A stretch of 64,000 bases of DNA from SpSt-333 sp040751955 (GTDB lineage: Bacteria > Bacteroidota > Ignavibacteria > UBA10030 > UBA8401): the NCBI GenBank assembly GCA_040751955.1, contig JBFMFY010000005.1, positions 1 to 64,000 on the forward strand, read 5' to 3'. The translations under genes and the position numbers were made by a program. Below the pieces are notes generated by a model that did not search any database, was not told the origin of the DNA, and worked only from the letters and a program-made list of their open reading frames with translations. Positions within the stretch are counted from its first letter, which is position 1. Every line of letters begins with the position of its first letter. Shown here piece by piece: positions 35,119-44,187 of this stretch.

Positions 35119-36282
35119 ATGAAAAAATTGGCAATTATATTCGGCACCCGCCCGGACACAATCAAACTTGCTCCTGTTGTTCTCGAGTTGCGAAAGTATC
35201 CGCAATTTTTTTCCATCATCACGATCGCAACTGCGCAGCACAGGACTATGCTGGATGATGTCCTGTCGGTATTTGAGATCGTTCCCGACCACGATCTTAA
35301 CGTGATGACCGAACAACAGTCGCTTTCGCTGCTGACGCAAACGTTGATAGTGAAACTGGATGAAGTGCTCGGGAAAGAAAAACCGGACATGGTTATCGTC
35401 CAGGGTGATACGGCAACAACATTCGCTGCAAGTCTGACGGCGTTCTATCATAAAATTCCTGTCGTTCATGTAGAAGCGGGATTACGGACCCGGAACAAAT
35501 TCTATCCCTTTCCTGAAGAGATATTTCGAAGACTGACTTCGCACACAGCTGATATTCATTGTGCTCCAACATTGAAAGCAGTGAAAGATTTGAGAAATGA
35601 AGGGATCTCAAAAGAGACGATCTTTTGCACAGGAAACACCGTTATTGACGCACTACGTATTGTGTTGGGTAGAAAACATGATGTGGAGAATCCGGTTCTC
35701 CGAAATCTCTTCGCGGAAGAAAAAAAGATCGTTGTGATAACAATGCATCGGCGGGAAAATTGGGGCGAACCGATGAAAGAAGTATGTAACGCAGTGCGTG
35801 ATCTTGCAAATCTTTCTCCCGATATGCATTTTGTTTTTCCTGTTCACTTGAATCCGGTCGTTCGCGAAGTCGTCACACCGATCCTGAGTGGCATTACAAA
35901 TGTCCACCTTATTGAACCGTTGAACTACTCGGACTTTGCACAACTTCTTTCACGCTCACATTTTGTCATCAGTGACTCGGGGGGATTGCAGGAAGAAGCG
36001 CCGTCACTCGGCGTTCCTGTTCTTGTATTACGTGAAGTTACCGAGAGACCCGAAGCGGTTACATTCGGAACGGTGAAATTGGTCGGAACGGATAAAGTGA
36101 AAATACTTCAGTATGCGCTCAAGCTGCTCAGAGACAAAAAATTCTACAACAAGATGTCCCGATCTGTCAATCCTTACGGCGACGGGAAAGCATCGGAACG
36201 TATCGTTGCCGCATTACTGCATCATTTTGGATATACTAAAAAGCGAATGAAGGAATTTCTCCCGCGTGGCTATCAAAAGTAG
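35119..36282 (+). CDS. wecB: UDP-N-acetylglucosamine 2-epimerase (non-hydrolysing)
   Basis: 387 residues from the ATG at 35119 (MKKLAIIFGTRPDTIKLAPV); the TTG at 35104 would only add five residues. Converts UDP-GlcNAc to UDP-ManNAc for polysaccharide synthesis. Motifs: QGDTATTFAASLTAFYHKIP, VEAGLRTRNKFYPFPEE, ITMHRRENWG, and the UDP-binding SDSGGLQEEAPSLG. The next gene starts inside its last 17 bases. wecC or other capsule genes are not in the window. Confidence 0.95.
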   Translation: MKKLAIIFGTRPDTIKLAPVVLELRKYPQFFSIITIATAQHRTMLDDVLSVFEIVPDHDLNVMTEQQSLSLLTQTLIVKLDEVLGKEKPDMVIVQGDTATTFAASLTAFYHKIPVVHVEAGLRTRNKFYPFPEEIFRRLTSHTADIHCAPTLKAVKDLRNEGISKETIFCTGNTVIDALRIVLGRKHDVENPVLRNLFAEEKKIVVITMHRRENWGEPMKEVCNAVRDLANLSPDMHFVFPVHLNPVVREVVTPILSGITNVHLIEPLNYSDFAQLLSRSHFVISDSGGLQEEAPSLGVPVLVLREVTERPEAVTFGTVKLVGTDKVKILQYALKLLRDKKFYNKMSRSVNPYGDGKASERIVAALLHHFGYTKKRMKEFLPRGYQK

Positions 36283-37105
36283 CGTACTTATCACTTGCAT
36301 CGTTGCTGCCGTTCTCTTTTCTCAAACGCAGAAACCTGAGTTGAGATCCTACGATTTTGCAGCCAAGAACATCGTACAGGTAGAACTACCCAAACCCTTA
36401 AAAGAAATCTCCGGGCTGGCTGTCAGTAACGACGGCAAGTTGTTTGCCCATCACGATGAGTCGGGTGATCTGTTCCAGATAAATAGTGCGGACGGCTCCG
36501 TTGTTAAAAAATTCTCTTTGGGACCGAGGCGAGTATCAGAAGATTTTGAAGGAATTGCAATTGCAGGCGACCTGTTGTATCTGGTGACAAGCAGCGGCGT
36601 CTTGTATGAATTTGCCGAAGGGAATAACAACGAAAAAGTACCGTATAAAGTATTTGAAACGCCGCTGCTGGAAGAGTACGATGTTGAAGGATTATGTTAC
36701 GATCCGAATACAAAGTGCCTGCTGCTGGCATGCAAGGGATATTCCGGACTTGCCAACATCGGATCAAAAGCGGTTTTTGCTTTTTCTTTGACGACAAAGA
36801 AGATGGAACGGTTACCCAGATTCCTCCTCTCATTGAAAGAGTTGGAGGCGATGTTGCACGATAAACCGTTCCACCCCTCAGGAATTGAATATGTCCCTGC
36901 AACTGGAACATTCTTCATCCTCGACTCATACATAAAATCGGTGATAGAAATATCTCCCGAAGGAAAGGTGCTCCAATCTGTGAAACTGAAAAATACTCTC
37001 CACAAGCAGCCGGAAGGGATCACGCTGCTGCGGGATGGAACATTGTGCATCAGCGATGAAGGATCGAACCATGGTACGCTGACATTCTATAACAAACGAA
37101 AATGA
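36266..37105 (+). CDS. SdiA-regulated-like beta-propeller protein
   Basis: 279 residues with a signal peptide (about 1-20). The chain is repetitive beta blades: LKEISGLAVSNDGKLFAHHD, DFEGIAIAGDLLYLVTSSG, DVEGLCYDPNTKCLLLACKG and QPEGITLLRDGTLCISDEG. This matches the SdiA-regulated/phytase-like propeller fold, of periplasmic or surface location. The start is a GTG at 36266 overlapping wecB by 17 bases, with AAGGA ahead. The next gene starts at its stop with an ATGA overlap, so wecB, this gene and the phosphoesterase form one operon. Confidence 0.8.
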   Translation: MAIKSSVLITCIVAAVLFSQTQKPELRSYDFAAKNIVQVELPKPLKEISGLAVSNDGKLFAHHDESGDLFQINSADGSVVKKFSLGPRRVSEDFEGIAIAGDLLYLVTSSGVLYEFAEGNNNEKVPYKVFETPLLEEYDVEGLCYDPNTKCLLLACKGYSGLANIGSKAVFAFSLTTKKMERLPRFLLSLKELEAMLHDKPFHPSGIEYVPATGTFFILDSYIKSVIEISPEGKVLQSVKLKNTLHKQPEGITLLRDGTLCISDEGSNHGTLTFYNKRK

Positions 37106-38250
37106 AAAAATTCTTTTTCTTCACAACTCTCATCTTATCTGGCTGCAGCATACAAGCCCCTTTCATCCGTCCAGGTTCTCCAGAACGGGTGCCCGCTATA
37201 TCTTCTGATTCACTTCTGTACACAATTTTGTTAATCGGTGATGCGGGAGAACCGTTGCCGGACGGGAAAGAAACGAACTTTACCATATTGACTCGCCACG
37301 CTGCTGAGAATCCACGCAATACAACAATCGTATTTCTTGGTGATAATGTGTATCCGAAAGGGTTGCCTGATACGTTAAGTTCAGAGAGGAAAGAGATGGA
37401 ACGGCGTCTTGATGAACAGATTGCAATTGCAGAACGGAGCGGTGCGTTCGGACTTTTTGTTCCGGGGAATCATGACTGGGAATATCAGGGTGAGGATGGA
37501 TTAGCAACGCTGAAACGACAGGAGGAATTCATTACGGCAAAACATTTAATGAATGTAACCATGTTGCCACGCGACGGATATCCAGGTCCTTCAATCATTG
37601 ATATCACAGATTCGATTCGAATTATCGCGATCGACACGCAGTGGTGGCTGCATGCGTTTGACAAGCCGTTGTACAACGGTGACACCTGCGAAGCGCAAAC
37701 TAAAAAAAGATTTTTGGATTCTCTTTCGCGGGTTTTGAGTACTTCAAAAAAGACCATCGTCGCAGCGCATCATCCGATTGAATCGTACGGAGAGCATGGA
37801 GGATTCTTCGATTGGCGTGATCATATTTTTCCGTTCCGGAAACTTTTCCATTGGTTGTGGCTTCCGCTGCCGGGAATAGGATCGTTGTACCCGCTCTCTC
37901 GCATGATGGGGATTTCCAATCAGGATTTTTCGGGAGAAAGGTACGAAGAATTACGGAGACAACTGGATAGTGTTTTAACTCGCAGTACTCCTGTTGCGTA
38001 CGTTGCAGGACACGAACACGCACTGCAGGTATTGGATCGAAGGTCACGTCATTGGTATCTCGTCAGCGGAAAAGGAATTCAAATGCACACTGAAGCGTTA
38101 ACGTACGGTGATCGCACAATCTTTGCCTCCCGCGGAACGGGATTTATGAGATTAGATTTTGCGCTGGATGGCTCAGTCAGACTCGGAGTTATCGAGGCAA
38201 CGGAGGATACGGTACGCGGAAGGGAAGTATTCTCGATGATGCTACATTGA
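37102..38250 (+). CDS. Calcineurin-type metallophosphoesterase lipoprotein
   Basis: 382 residues with a lipobox at once (TLILSGC). The metallophosphoesterase motifs are in order: LIGDAGE, VFLGDNVYPKGLPD, VPGNHDWEYQ, AAHHPIESYGEHGG and YVAGHEHALQV, so both metal sites appear complete. The same signature opens the large Bacteroidota proteins whose second half is a surface-antigen barrel; here it is a stand-alone lipoprotein, and the missing half corresponds to the gene at 16956-19544. The 3' end overlaps the converging ppk1 by 9 bases. Confidence 0.9.
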   Translation: MKKFFFFTTLILSGCSIQAPFIRPGSPERVPAISSDSLLYTILLIGDAGEPLPDGKETNFTILTRHAAENPRNTTIVFLGDNVYPKGLPDTLSSERKEMERRLDEQIAIAERSGAFGLFVPGNHDWEYQGEDGLATLKRQEEFITAKHLMNVTMLPRDGYPGPSIIDITDSIRIIAIDTQWWLHAFDKPLYNGDTCEAQTKKRFLDSLSRVLSTSKKTIVAAHHPIESYGEHGGFFDWRDHIFPFRKLFHWLWLPLPGIGSLYPLSRMMGISNQDFSGERYEELRRQLDSVLTRSTPVAYVAGHEHALQVLDRRSRHWYLVSGKGIQMHTEALTYGDRTIFASRGTGFMRLDFALDGSVRLGVIEATEDTVRGREVFSMMLH

Positions 38251-40347
38251 GTTCTTCGTCGCAAGATAGTGATAAATTTCCAGCTGCGATTCGACCGGTT
38301 TGTTCTCCTCACTTTTTACGTACGCATTTTTTAAATTTCTGTCCAGAACCCTTGCCTTCACGCTGTCCATGAATTGAAAATTCAGAATATCCTTAATCTC
38401 CTTTTTGATACTGTCATCATAGATCGGGAACGCAACCTCGACTCTTCTGCTCAGATTTCTCTTCATCCAGTCTGCCGAGGATAAATACAGTATCTCATTC
38501 CCTGCGTTGTGGAAGATATAGACCCGTCCATGTTCAAGGTATCTGCCGACGATGCTGAATGCGGAAATATTCTTGCTGAATGTTTTGTCGCCGGGAACAA
38601 GGCAAAAAATGCCGCGAACGAGGAGAGTTATTTTCACTCCTGCCTGACTCGCTTCGTACAGTTTGTCGATCATCTCGCGGTCTTCCAGACTGTTTACTTT
38701 TATCGTCATTGTTGCAGGGATATGACGGCGTGCATTTTGGATCTCCTGATCGATCAATTCGAGCAGCCGCTTGCGCAGTGAGAATGGTGCAACGAGCAAA
38801 TGATTGGTTTTTACCGTGGAAATTTTTTTATTCAGAAATTTAAAGACATCGAACATCTCGTTCGTTATGCGCACGTCGGATGTGAAGAGCCCGTGGTCGG
38901 TGTACAACTCGGCTGTCTTTTCGTTGAAATTGCCGGTGCTTAAATATCCGTACCGCCGTTTCACCGTTCCTTCCGTTCGTGTGATCAAGCAGAGTTTTGC
39001 ATGCACTTTTAAACCGGGATAGCTGTACAATACTTTCACGCCGGCGTTTTTCAACTCTTCAGCCCAATAGATATTCGATTCTTCATCGAAACGCGCCATC
39101 AATTCCACATAGGCGGTGACTTCTTTTTTATTTCTCGCCGCCATAATCAATGCATTCACGATCTTTGATTGTGATGCAACCCTGTAGAGTGTGATCCTGA
39201 TCTGCGTTACTTTTGGATCTGCTGCCGCCTCTTCCAGAAGCCGTACGACCGGCTGGTAGGAATGGTACGGATAGTGCAGGATCCAATCTCTTTCGCGCAG
39301 TGCCGGAAACAATGATCTATAGGAAGCGAGTTGTTTATGCTGCAACGGTTCACGTTGCTCAAAACATGGGAGGCGTCCTTCGGGATTCGGGAAATTGAAA
39401 AAGTCACTGAAGTTGTGGTACCGAGCTCCGGGAATCATTTCCTTTTCAGACAATTGGAGCGACTTCCGAAGCGTTGTCAGCATCTCTTCACTCATATTCG
39501 GATCGTAGAGGAAGCGTGCCGGGGCACCCGTCTTGCGTGTCTTTACCGCTTTTCGTATCACATCCACCACGTCGCCGTTCAGTTCTTCTTCAAAGTACAG
39601 TTCTGCATCACGCGTCAGCTTGACGGAGTACGATGCAACGATATCGAAATTCGGAAAGATGTAAGAGAGATTTTTCCTGAGCACATCGTCGAGGAACATG
39701 ATGTAGAACTTATTTTCAAACTTCGGAAGTTCCACAAACCGTGGCGCATGTTGTGTGGGCACTTCGATGATTGCATATTGATATTTTGGGGCGACAGTAT
39801 CTTTTGGTTTCAGTTGCACAACAAGGTACAGTTGCTTGTTCTGCAAGAATACTTCTCCGCCGATATCGGAGAGGAAGGTGTATTTAATATGCGGCAGGAT
39901 CTTCTCTTTGAAATACTCGTTGACAAACTGCTCGTGAACGATCTTGGAATCCTTATCCGAGACGAGAAATACCTTGTGTTCTCTCATCTCTTTCAGCAAT
40001 TCATTCCGAAAGATGCTGCCGTACTCTTCCTGCTGTTTTTTGACGATGCGGTGGATCTCCGTCAACAGGTCTTCGGGATCAATATCGTACTTCTTTTTCT
40101 TTTTTTTCCTGAGACGCAGAAGACTGCGGATCGATGCGACGCGCACGCGGAAGAATTCGTCGGAGTTTGACGAGTAAATGGCAAGGAATCGAAGTCGTTC
40201 ATACAACGGATTGCGGTGATCCTTCGCTTCCTGCAGCACTCGATAGTTGAAGGCAAGCCAGCTGATCTCGCGATTGATGTATTTCTTCTGGTCGAATTCT
40301 ACCGATTCGGAGAAAAACTTAAAGATATCAAATCGAAGAAGGTCCAT
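38242..40347 (-). CDS. ppk1: Polyphosphate kinase 1
   Basis: 701 residues, typical of the family. Makes polyphosphate from ATP at the inner face of the membrane. The N-terminal domain begins YINREISWLAFNYRVL. The phospho-acceptor His is in YPGLKVHAKLCLITR, followed by YGYLSTGNFNEKTAELYTD, and the second active-site region is near GRVYIFHNAGNEILYLSSAD. Downstream on the same strand after a hairpin is not ppk1 but its upstream neighbour: the HD/effector-like gene at 40.4 kb is 5' to it. Confidence 0.95.
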   Translation of the reverse strand: MDLLRFDIFKFFSESVEFDQKKYINREISWLAFNYRVLQEAKDHRNPLYERLRFLAIYSSNSDEFFRVRVASIRSLLRLRKKKKKKYDIDPEDLLTEIHRIVKKQQEEYGSIFRNELLKEMREHKVFLVSDKDSKIVHEQFVNEYFKEKILPHIKYTFLSDIGGEVFLQNKQLYLVVQLKPKDTVAPKYQYAIIEVPTQHAPRFVELPKFENKFYIMFLDDVLRKNLSYIFPNFDIVASYSVKLTRDAELYFEEELNGDVVDVIRKAVKTRKTGAPARFLYDPNMSEEMLTTLRKSLQLSEKEMIPGARYHNFSDFFNFPNPEGRLPCFEQREPLQHKQLASYRSLFPALRERDWILHYPYHSYQPVVRLLEEAAADPKVTQIRITLYRVASQSKIVNALIMAARNKKEVTAYVELMARFDEESNIYWAEELKNAGVKVLYSYPGLKVHAKLCLITRTEGTVKRRYGYLSTGNFNEKTAELYTDHGLFTSDVRITNEMFDVFKFLNKKISTVKTNHLLVAPFSLRKRLLELIDQEIQNARRHIPATMTIKVNSLEDREMIDKLYEASQAGVKITLLVRGIFCLVPGDKTFSKNISAFSIVGRYLEHGRVYIFHNAGNEILYLSSADWMKRNLSRRVEVAFPIYDDSIKKEIKDILNFQFMDSVKARVLDRNLKNAYVKSEENKPVESQLEIYHYLATKNSM

Positions 40348-40366
40348 ACAAGAAGATAAATAAAGA

Positions 40367-40386
40367 TGCCGAACAAATGTTCGGCA
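40367..40386. repeat. Hairpin between ppk1 and the HD-domain gene
   Basis: Nine-base arms TGCCGAACA and TGTTCGGCA around an AA spacer, in a 70-base gap between two co-directional genes. It resembles the REP-like palindromes elsewhere, but has no second copy in this window. A role in partial termination before ppk1 is possible. Confidence 0.5.
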
Positions 40387-40416
40387 CCGTGCACATTTAA
40401 TATATTCTTAACGTTG

Positions 40417-41610
40417 CTATATTCCCACGCCGTACTTCCAGAAGGCATAGCCGAACGCCAGCACGGAAGTGACAAGTCCGTAGAGGAAGATATTGTAACT
40501 GATCCGCAAATAATTGTATTTGCGCCCCAACACCTGTCCGAGGTAATAGATGTCCTTGATGAGTGTTCCGTAGAGCAGGTCTTTATCCTTCATCAATTCC
40601 TTCATTCCCCATTCGTAATCGTCGTACCGCATGCCGTAGAAGTTACCGAAGAAGAGGAGGTTGATCTTTTTCTCGGCGATATCGTTCCGGGTATAGTCTC
40701 CTGACGTCACTTTCGGTCGTGTTGAGAGGATCGCGAAGATGATTGTGACGACGCATGTCAGCAGCAGCATGAATGTCGGGACGATCAATTCGGGTGTTTC
40801 GTTGATCCTGCGCAATAGCACGGAAGTGACGATGGAAATGATGATTGCAGGAACGCTGATCATGATGTTTGCTTTGTTGTCTGCAATGGAACTCAATTCC
40901 ATATGGTTCTGCGAGGCGATGCGGAACATTGTTTCGATCCCTCTGTTCGGCAATTTTTCTTTCAGAATTTTTTCCGGAACCACGGAGAGATGCTCGCCGT
41001 TCCTGCTTTCGATCTTTTTCAATCTCTTTTTCAGTTTCAGGATATTCTCCTCCCGGCGTTCGTTATATTCCTTCAACGCATAGGTGGTATGGTAATGGTG
41101 TTGATTGAAGAAATCGATGCTTCGTTTGATCCAGTCGTGTTCAGGAATTGTTTCTCCTTTTGTGTACTCGAATTCCTGACGTAAAAGTTCTCCCTTCTCG
41201 ATTATACCTTTTTTCCCTAAGTGGAGAAGATCGGCGTCGCACATCACTTGCTCAAGCACTGTTTTGGGCTGCTGCGGTACTTTTGTTGCACGGATACACC
41301 CGGCAACCTTTTTGATTTTCTCTTCCGGGTATTTTTGTTCTTGCAGGAACGTAGCGGCGATTCCCGCACTCCGTTCTTCATGCTCCTTCGGAGAATATAA
41401 GTATCCGGTGTCGTGGAACCATGCCGCAAGCATCACGATCTCCGTTTCGGAACGGGATAACTTCATTCCCTCCGCAATTTCAACCGCATGAGTGACGACT
41501 TCGAGTGTATGATCGTAATTGTGGTACTTAATTCTTTGGTTCGGCTGCTCGTTGAAAAGATTGTAAACGTGCGAACTTGCTTTGCGGAGAATTTCGGTAT
41601 TGACACTCAT
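40417..41610 (-). CDS. HD phosphohydrolase fused to Pycsar-effector-like membrane domain
   Basis: 397 residues. The N-terminus (about 1-190) is an HD-domain phosphohydrolase: HNYDHTLEVV, AAWFHDTGYLY, KEHEERSAGIAA and VMCDADLLHLG supply the metal ligands. A basic coiled linker (NERREENILKLKKRLKKIE) leads to a domain of the DUF5706/PycTM kind (about 225-397), with RIASQNHMELSSIADNKAN, then two central membrane helices (about 250-295) and a C-terminal helix (about 372-390). In Pycsar defence the membrane domain alone is the effector that opens the membrane on cyclic UMP or CMP. Here no cyclase is adjacent, and ppk1 is the downstream gene. A housekeeping nucleotide-signalling role is as likely as defence. 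Confidence 0.82.
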   Translation of the reverse strand: MSVNTEILRKASSHVYNLFNEQPNQRIKYHNYDHTLEVVTHAVEIAEGMKLSRSETEIVMLAAWFHDTGYLYSPKEHEERSAGIAATFLQEQKYPEEKIKKVAGCIRATKVPQQPKTVLEQVMCDADLLHLGKKGIIEKGELLRQEFEYTKGETIPEHDWIKRSIDFFNQHHYHTTYALKEYNERREENILKLKKRLKKIESRNGEHLSVVPEKILKEKLPNRGIETMFRIASQNHMELSSIADNKANIMISVPAIIISIVTSVLLRRINETPELIVPTFMLLLTCVVTIIFAILSTRPKVTSGDYTRNDIAEKKINLLFFGNFYGMRYDDYEWGMKELMKDKDLLYGTLIKDIYYLGQVLGRKYNYLRISYNIFLYGLVTSVLAFGYAFWKYGVGI

Positions 41611-41711
41611 ATGCTTCCCGTAGGTAGATTGTGCTGAGAAGGTACGAGAAGATGGTTACAGAGTCAAACAAACATGCGAATTGACAAAGAAACGTGGAAA
41701 GGCTTCCTTAA

Positions 41712-43481
41712 TTATGCTGCTTCCTGTTCCTTGTACTGAAGCAAATATAACTTGTGATAGATTCCTTTGAGAGAAAGCAGTTCCTGATGTGTTCCCATTT
41801 CGCGTATTTCCCCTTTGTGCATGACGATGATCTTATCTGCACTCTGTATTGTCGAGAGACGGTGTGCAATAACGATCGCTGTCCTGTTAGCGAGGAGTTT
41901 TTGGATAGCCGACTGTATCAGTAATTCGGTCTCGGTATCGACACTGGATGTGGCTTCGTCTAATACGAGAATGCGTGGATCGAATGCGAGAGCGCGGGCA
42001 AATGACAATAATTGCTTCTGCCCGACTGAAAGCGTTGCACCCCGTTCTTTTACTTCTTCATCGTACTTTTTCGGAAGCGAATCAATGAAGCGGTCAACTC
42101 CCACAACGTTCGCCGCACGACGGATTTTCTCCAGCGATATCAACTCGTTGCCGAGATTGATGTTCCCTTTGATATCTCCCGAAAAAAGAAATACATCTTG
42201 CAGCACAACGGCAATATGTTTCCGAAGATCGCGTAATGCAACATCACGGATATTCACTCCATCAATCAATATTTCTCCTTTCTGAATATCATAGAAGCGT
42301 GAAAGGAGGCTGGTGATGGTCGTTTTGCCCGCGCCGGTGTGACCGACAAACGCCGCAGTCTGTCCCGGTTCAATAGTAAATGAGACATTCTTCAACACCC
42401 ACTCTTCATTGTTGTACGCGAACCATACGTTTCGAAATTCGATTTTCCCTTTCATGTCGCCGATTTTTTTCGGTGCCGGTGTTTCGGGAATGAACGTTTG
42501 ATCATCAAGCAGTTTGAAAATCCGCTCGGATGACGCCATTGCCGTTTGCATGATGTTGTACTTTTCCGAAAGATCCCGAATAGGACGCCAGAACATTTCA
42601 TTGAATTGCAGGAACGCCATCACTGTGCCGATCGTAACGCTTCCTTCCATCGCGCTCCCCCCTGCATACCAGATGATCAATCCAACGGCGACCGCGCCGA
42701 TCAGATCGACGCTGGGATAGAAAATCGCATAGTAAAAAATTGATTTGATGTTTGCTTCGCGGTGCCCGGCATTGTGGCTGCTGAATTCCTCAAACGCTTT
42801 CTTTTCTCTGTTGAAAATCTGATCTACCAGCATGCCGGTAATATGCTCCTGCATGAATGTATTAATACGGGCAATATAGAGCCTGACTTCGCGGTATGCT
42901 TCACGTGCTTTTTTGCGGAAGAGGAATGTACCATAGAACAAGAACGGCAGCACGCTGAGTGAGATCAACGCCAATTCCCAATTCATTGCAAACATAAACC
43001 AAACGATGCCGATGATCATGAAAACATCACTGAACACCATCACGATGCCGGAAGAGAACATTTCGTTCAGCACTTCCACATCGTTAGTAACACGCGTAAT
43101 GAGCCTGCCGATTGGATTCTTATCGTAGAATCGAAGAGACAATTTTTGCAGATGGCGGAACAATTCCATGCGCAGATCGAAGATGGTGTGCTGCCCGATC
43201 TTTTGTGTGACGTACGCATTGTAATATTGAACCACGCCCCGCACAATCAGCAAGACAAAAAAGGCAAGTGTCAACCAGAGCAATCCCATCTTGTCGCCGT
43301 TTGCAATATACACGTCCACAGCAATTTTGGTAAAATAAGGGCGCACCGCTTCCAATCCGGAAACCGCCAGTGCCAGTGCAATAGCAAGAGCAACCTGCCA
43401 TTTGTACGGTCGCAGGTACTTGACGAGTCTGCGCATCAACTGCGCGTCGTACGCCTTGCCTAATATTTCATCATCTTGCAT
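41712..43481 (-). CDS. ABC exporter subunit, canonical catalytic Glu
   Basis: 589 residues: six membrane helices (about 30-310) and an ATPase domain (about 345-580). Walker A GHTGAGKTT, Walker B ILVLDEATSSVD with the catalytic Glu, but the signature is LSVGQ in place of LSGGQ. The partner subunit at 44188-45948 shows the complementary change, as in heterodimeric exporters with one degenerate site. In gene order it follows the partner, with a RAYT between them. Substrate unknown; lipids, drugs or peptides are typical. Confidence 0.9.
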   Translation of the reverse strand: MQDDEILGKAYDAQLMRRLVKYLRPYKWQVALAIALALAVSGLEAVRPYFTKIAVDVYIANGDKMGLLWLTLAFFVLLIVRGVVQYYNAYVTQKIGQHTIFDLRMELFRHLQKLSLRFYDKNPIGRLITRVTNDVEVLNEMFSSGIVMVFSDVFMIIGIVWFMFAMNWELALISLSVLPFLFYGTFLFRKKAREAYREVRLYIARINTFMQEHITGMLVDQIFNREKKAFEEFSSHNAGHREANIKSIFYYAIFYPSVDLIGAVAVGLIIWYAGGSAMEGSVTIGTVMAFLQFNEMFWRPIRDLSEKYNIMQTAMASSERIFKLLDDQTFIPETPAPKKIGDMKGKIEFRNVWFAYNNEEWVLKNVSFTIEPGQTAAFVGHTGAGKTTITSLLSRFYDIQKGEILIDGVNIRDVALRDLRKHIAVVLQDVFLFSGDIKGNINLGNELISLEKIRRAANVVGVDRFIDSLPKKYDEEVKERGATLSVGQKQLLSFARALAFDPRILVLDEATSSVDTETELLIQSAIQKLLANRTAIVIAHRLSTIQSADKIIVMHKGEIREMGTHQELLSLKGIYHKLYLLQYKEQEAA

Positions 43482-43512
43482 ACTTCAAAGAAAAAGTCAA
43501 AAAGCATTATTA

Positions 43513-43536
43513 GCAGGTCGTCCTTTAGGACGACAA
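43513..43536 (+). repeat. REP-like hairpin, family 2, downstream of RAYT
   Basis: GCAG tetranucleotide followed by an 18-base palindrome GTCGTCCTTTAGGACGAC and then AA. It is on the plus strand, opposite in orientation to the copy at the other end of the RAYT gene. The TCC/GGA middle of the stem changes together with the partner copy (GCG/CGC). Confidence 0.8.
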
Positions 43537-43562
43537 TATTCATTTCGTCATCATAAGGAACA

Positions 43563-44096
43563 TCAAGTATCTAAAATATCTGCCGTTTCATTAACAATAG
43601 CATCTAATAAAAAATAATCAAATGACCGTCCATCAAAAATCGGTGTGCCAAACTTCCTTACGTAATATTTTGCAGAAGAGAAAACATAATCTTCTGGATT
43701 CTGTGCAATTCCTGCTTTCACAGGATTATTATGGATGTAGTTTACTTTAATGGCAAAATCTCTCGGTTTTCGCACATACACATCATGAAAACCGCCTTGC
43801 CAAAATTTCTTTCCCGATGTACCCAACACATCATTAATTTTTCTTGCCGACGCTCCATTGATATGATTCATTAATTTGTTCAATGTTATTTTTTCGGGTA
43901 ATTGGAGCAACAAATGCATGTGATCGGACATTAAAACATATGCAAATAGAGCCGAGTTAAAATCGTCCAATTTCTCACGTAAAACAATGAGGCATGTTTC
44001 ACATGCAGTTCCATTCAAAAATGGTTTTACCCCTTGAGCGCAGCGAACTGTCAAGAAAAAGATACCGTTGTCGATTGAAAAATGCTTCGGACGCAT
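43563..44096 (-). CDS. REP-associated tyrosine transposase (RAYT, Y1_Tnp)
   Basis: 177 residues from the ATG at 44096 (MRPKHFSIDNGIFFLTVRC); the frame is open to 44141, so a longer N-terminus of 15 residues is possible. HUH motif in LMSDHMHLLLQL, and the family block GKKFWQGGFHDVYVRK to YIHNNPVKAGI is intact. It is clearly different from the RAYT at 19.6 kb and is bracketed by a different hairpin family (copies at 43513 and 44156). It lies between two subunit genes of one ABC exporter. Confidence 0.92.
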   Translation of the reverse strand: MRPKHFSIDNGIFFLTVRCAQGVKPFLNGTACETCLIVLREKLDDFNSALFAYVLMSDHMHLLLQLPEKITLNKLMNHINGASARKINDVLGTSGKKFWQGGFHDVYVRKPRDFAIKVNYIHNNPVKAGIAQNPEDYVFSSAKYYVRKFGTPIFDGRSFDYFLLDAIVNETADILDT

Positions 44097-44155
44097 TAGG
44101 ATTTCTTTTGTTGTTCTCGTACCCGATGACATCACACTCAAAAAATGTATTCTTT

Positions 44156-44179
44156 TTGTCGGCGTAAACGCCGACCTGC
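44156..44179 (-). repeat. REP-like hairpin, family 2, upstream of RAYT
   Basis: On the minus strand, GCAG followed by the palindrome GTCGGCGTTTACGCCGAC and AA. Same layout as the copy at 43513 but inverted, so the two copies enclose the RAYT gene symmetrically. Confidence 0.8.
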
Positions 44180-44187
44180 CGACTCAC

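Noticed and set aside
39331..40170. A 279-codon open frame on the plus strand within ppk1
   Set aside because: Antisense to ppk1, no recognisable domain, Phe/His/Cys-rich composition typical of a shadow frame.
40417..41610. A complete Pycsar antiphage system
   Set aside because: Only an effector-like domain is present. No cyclase of the PycC type is adjacent, and the adenylate cyclase at 7.4 kb is far away and of another type.
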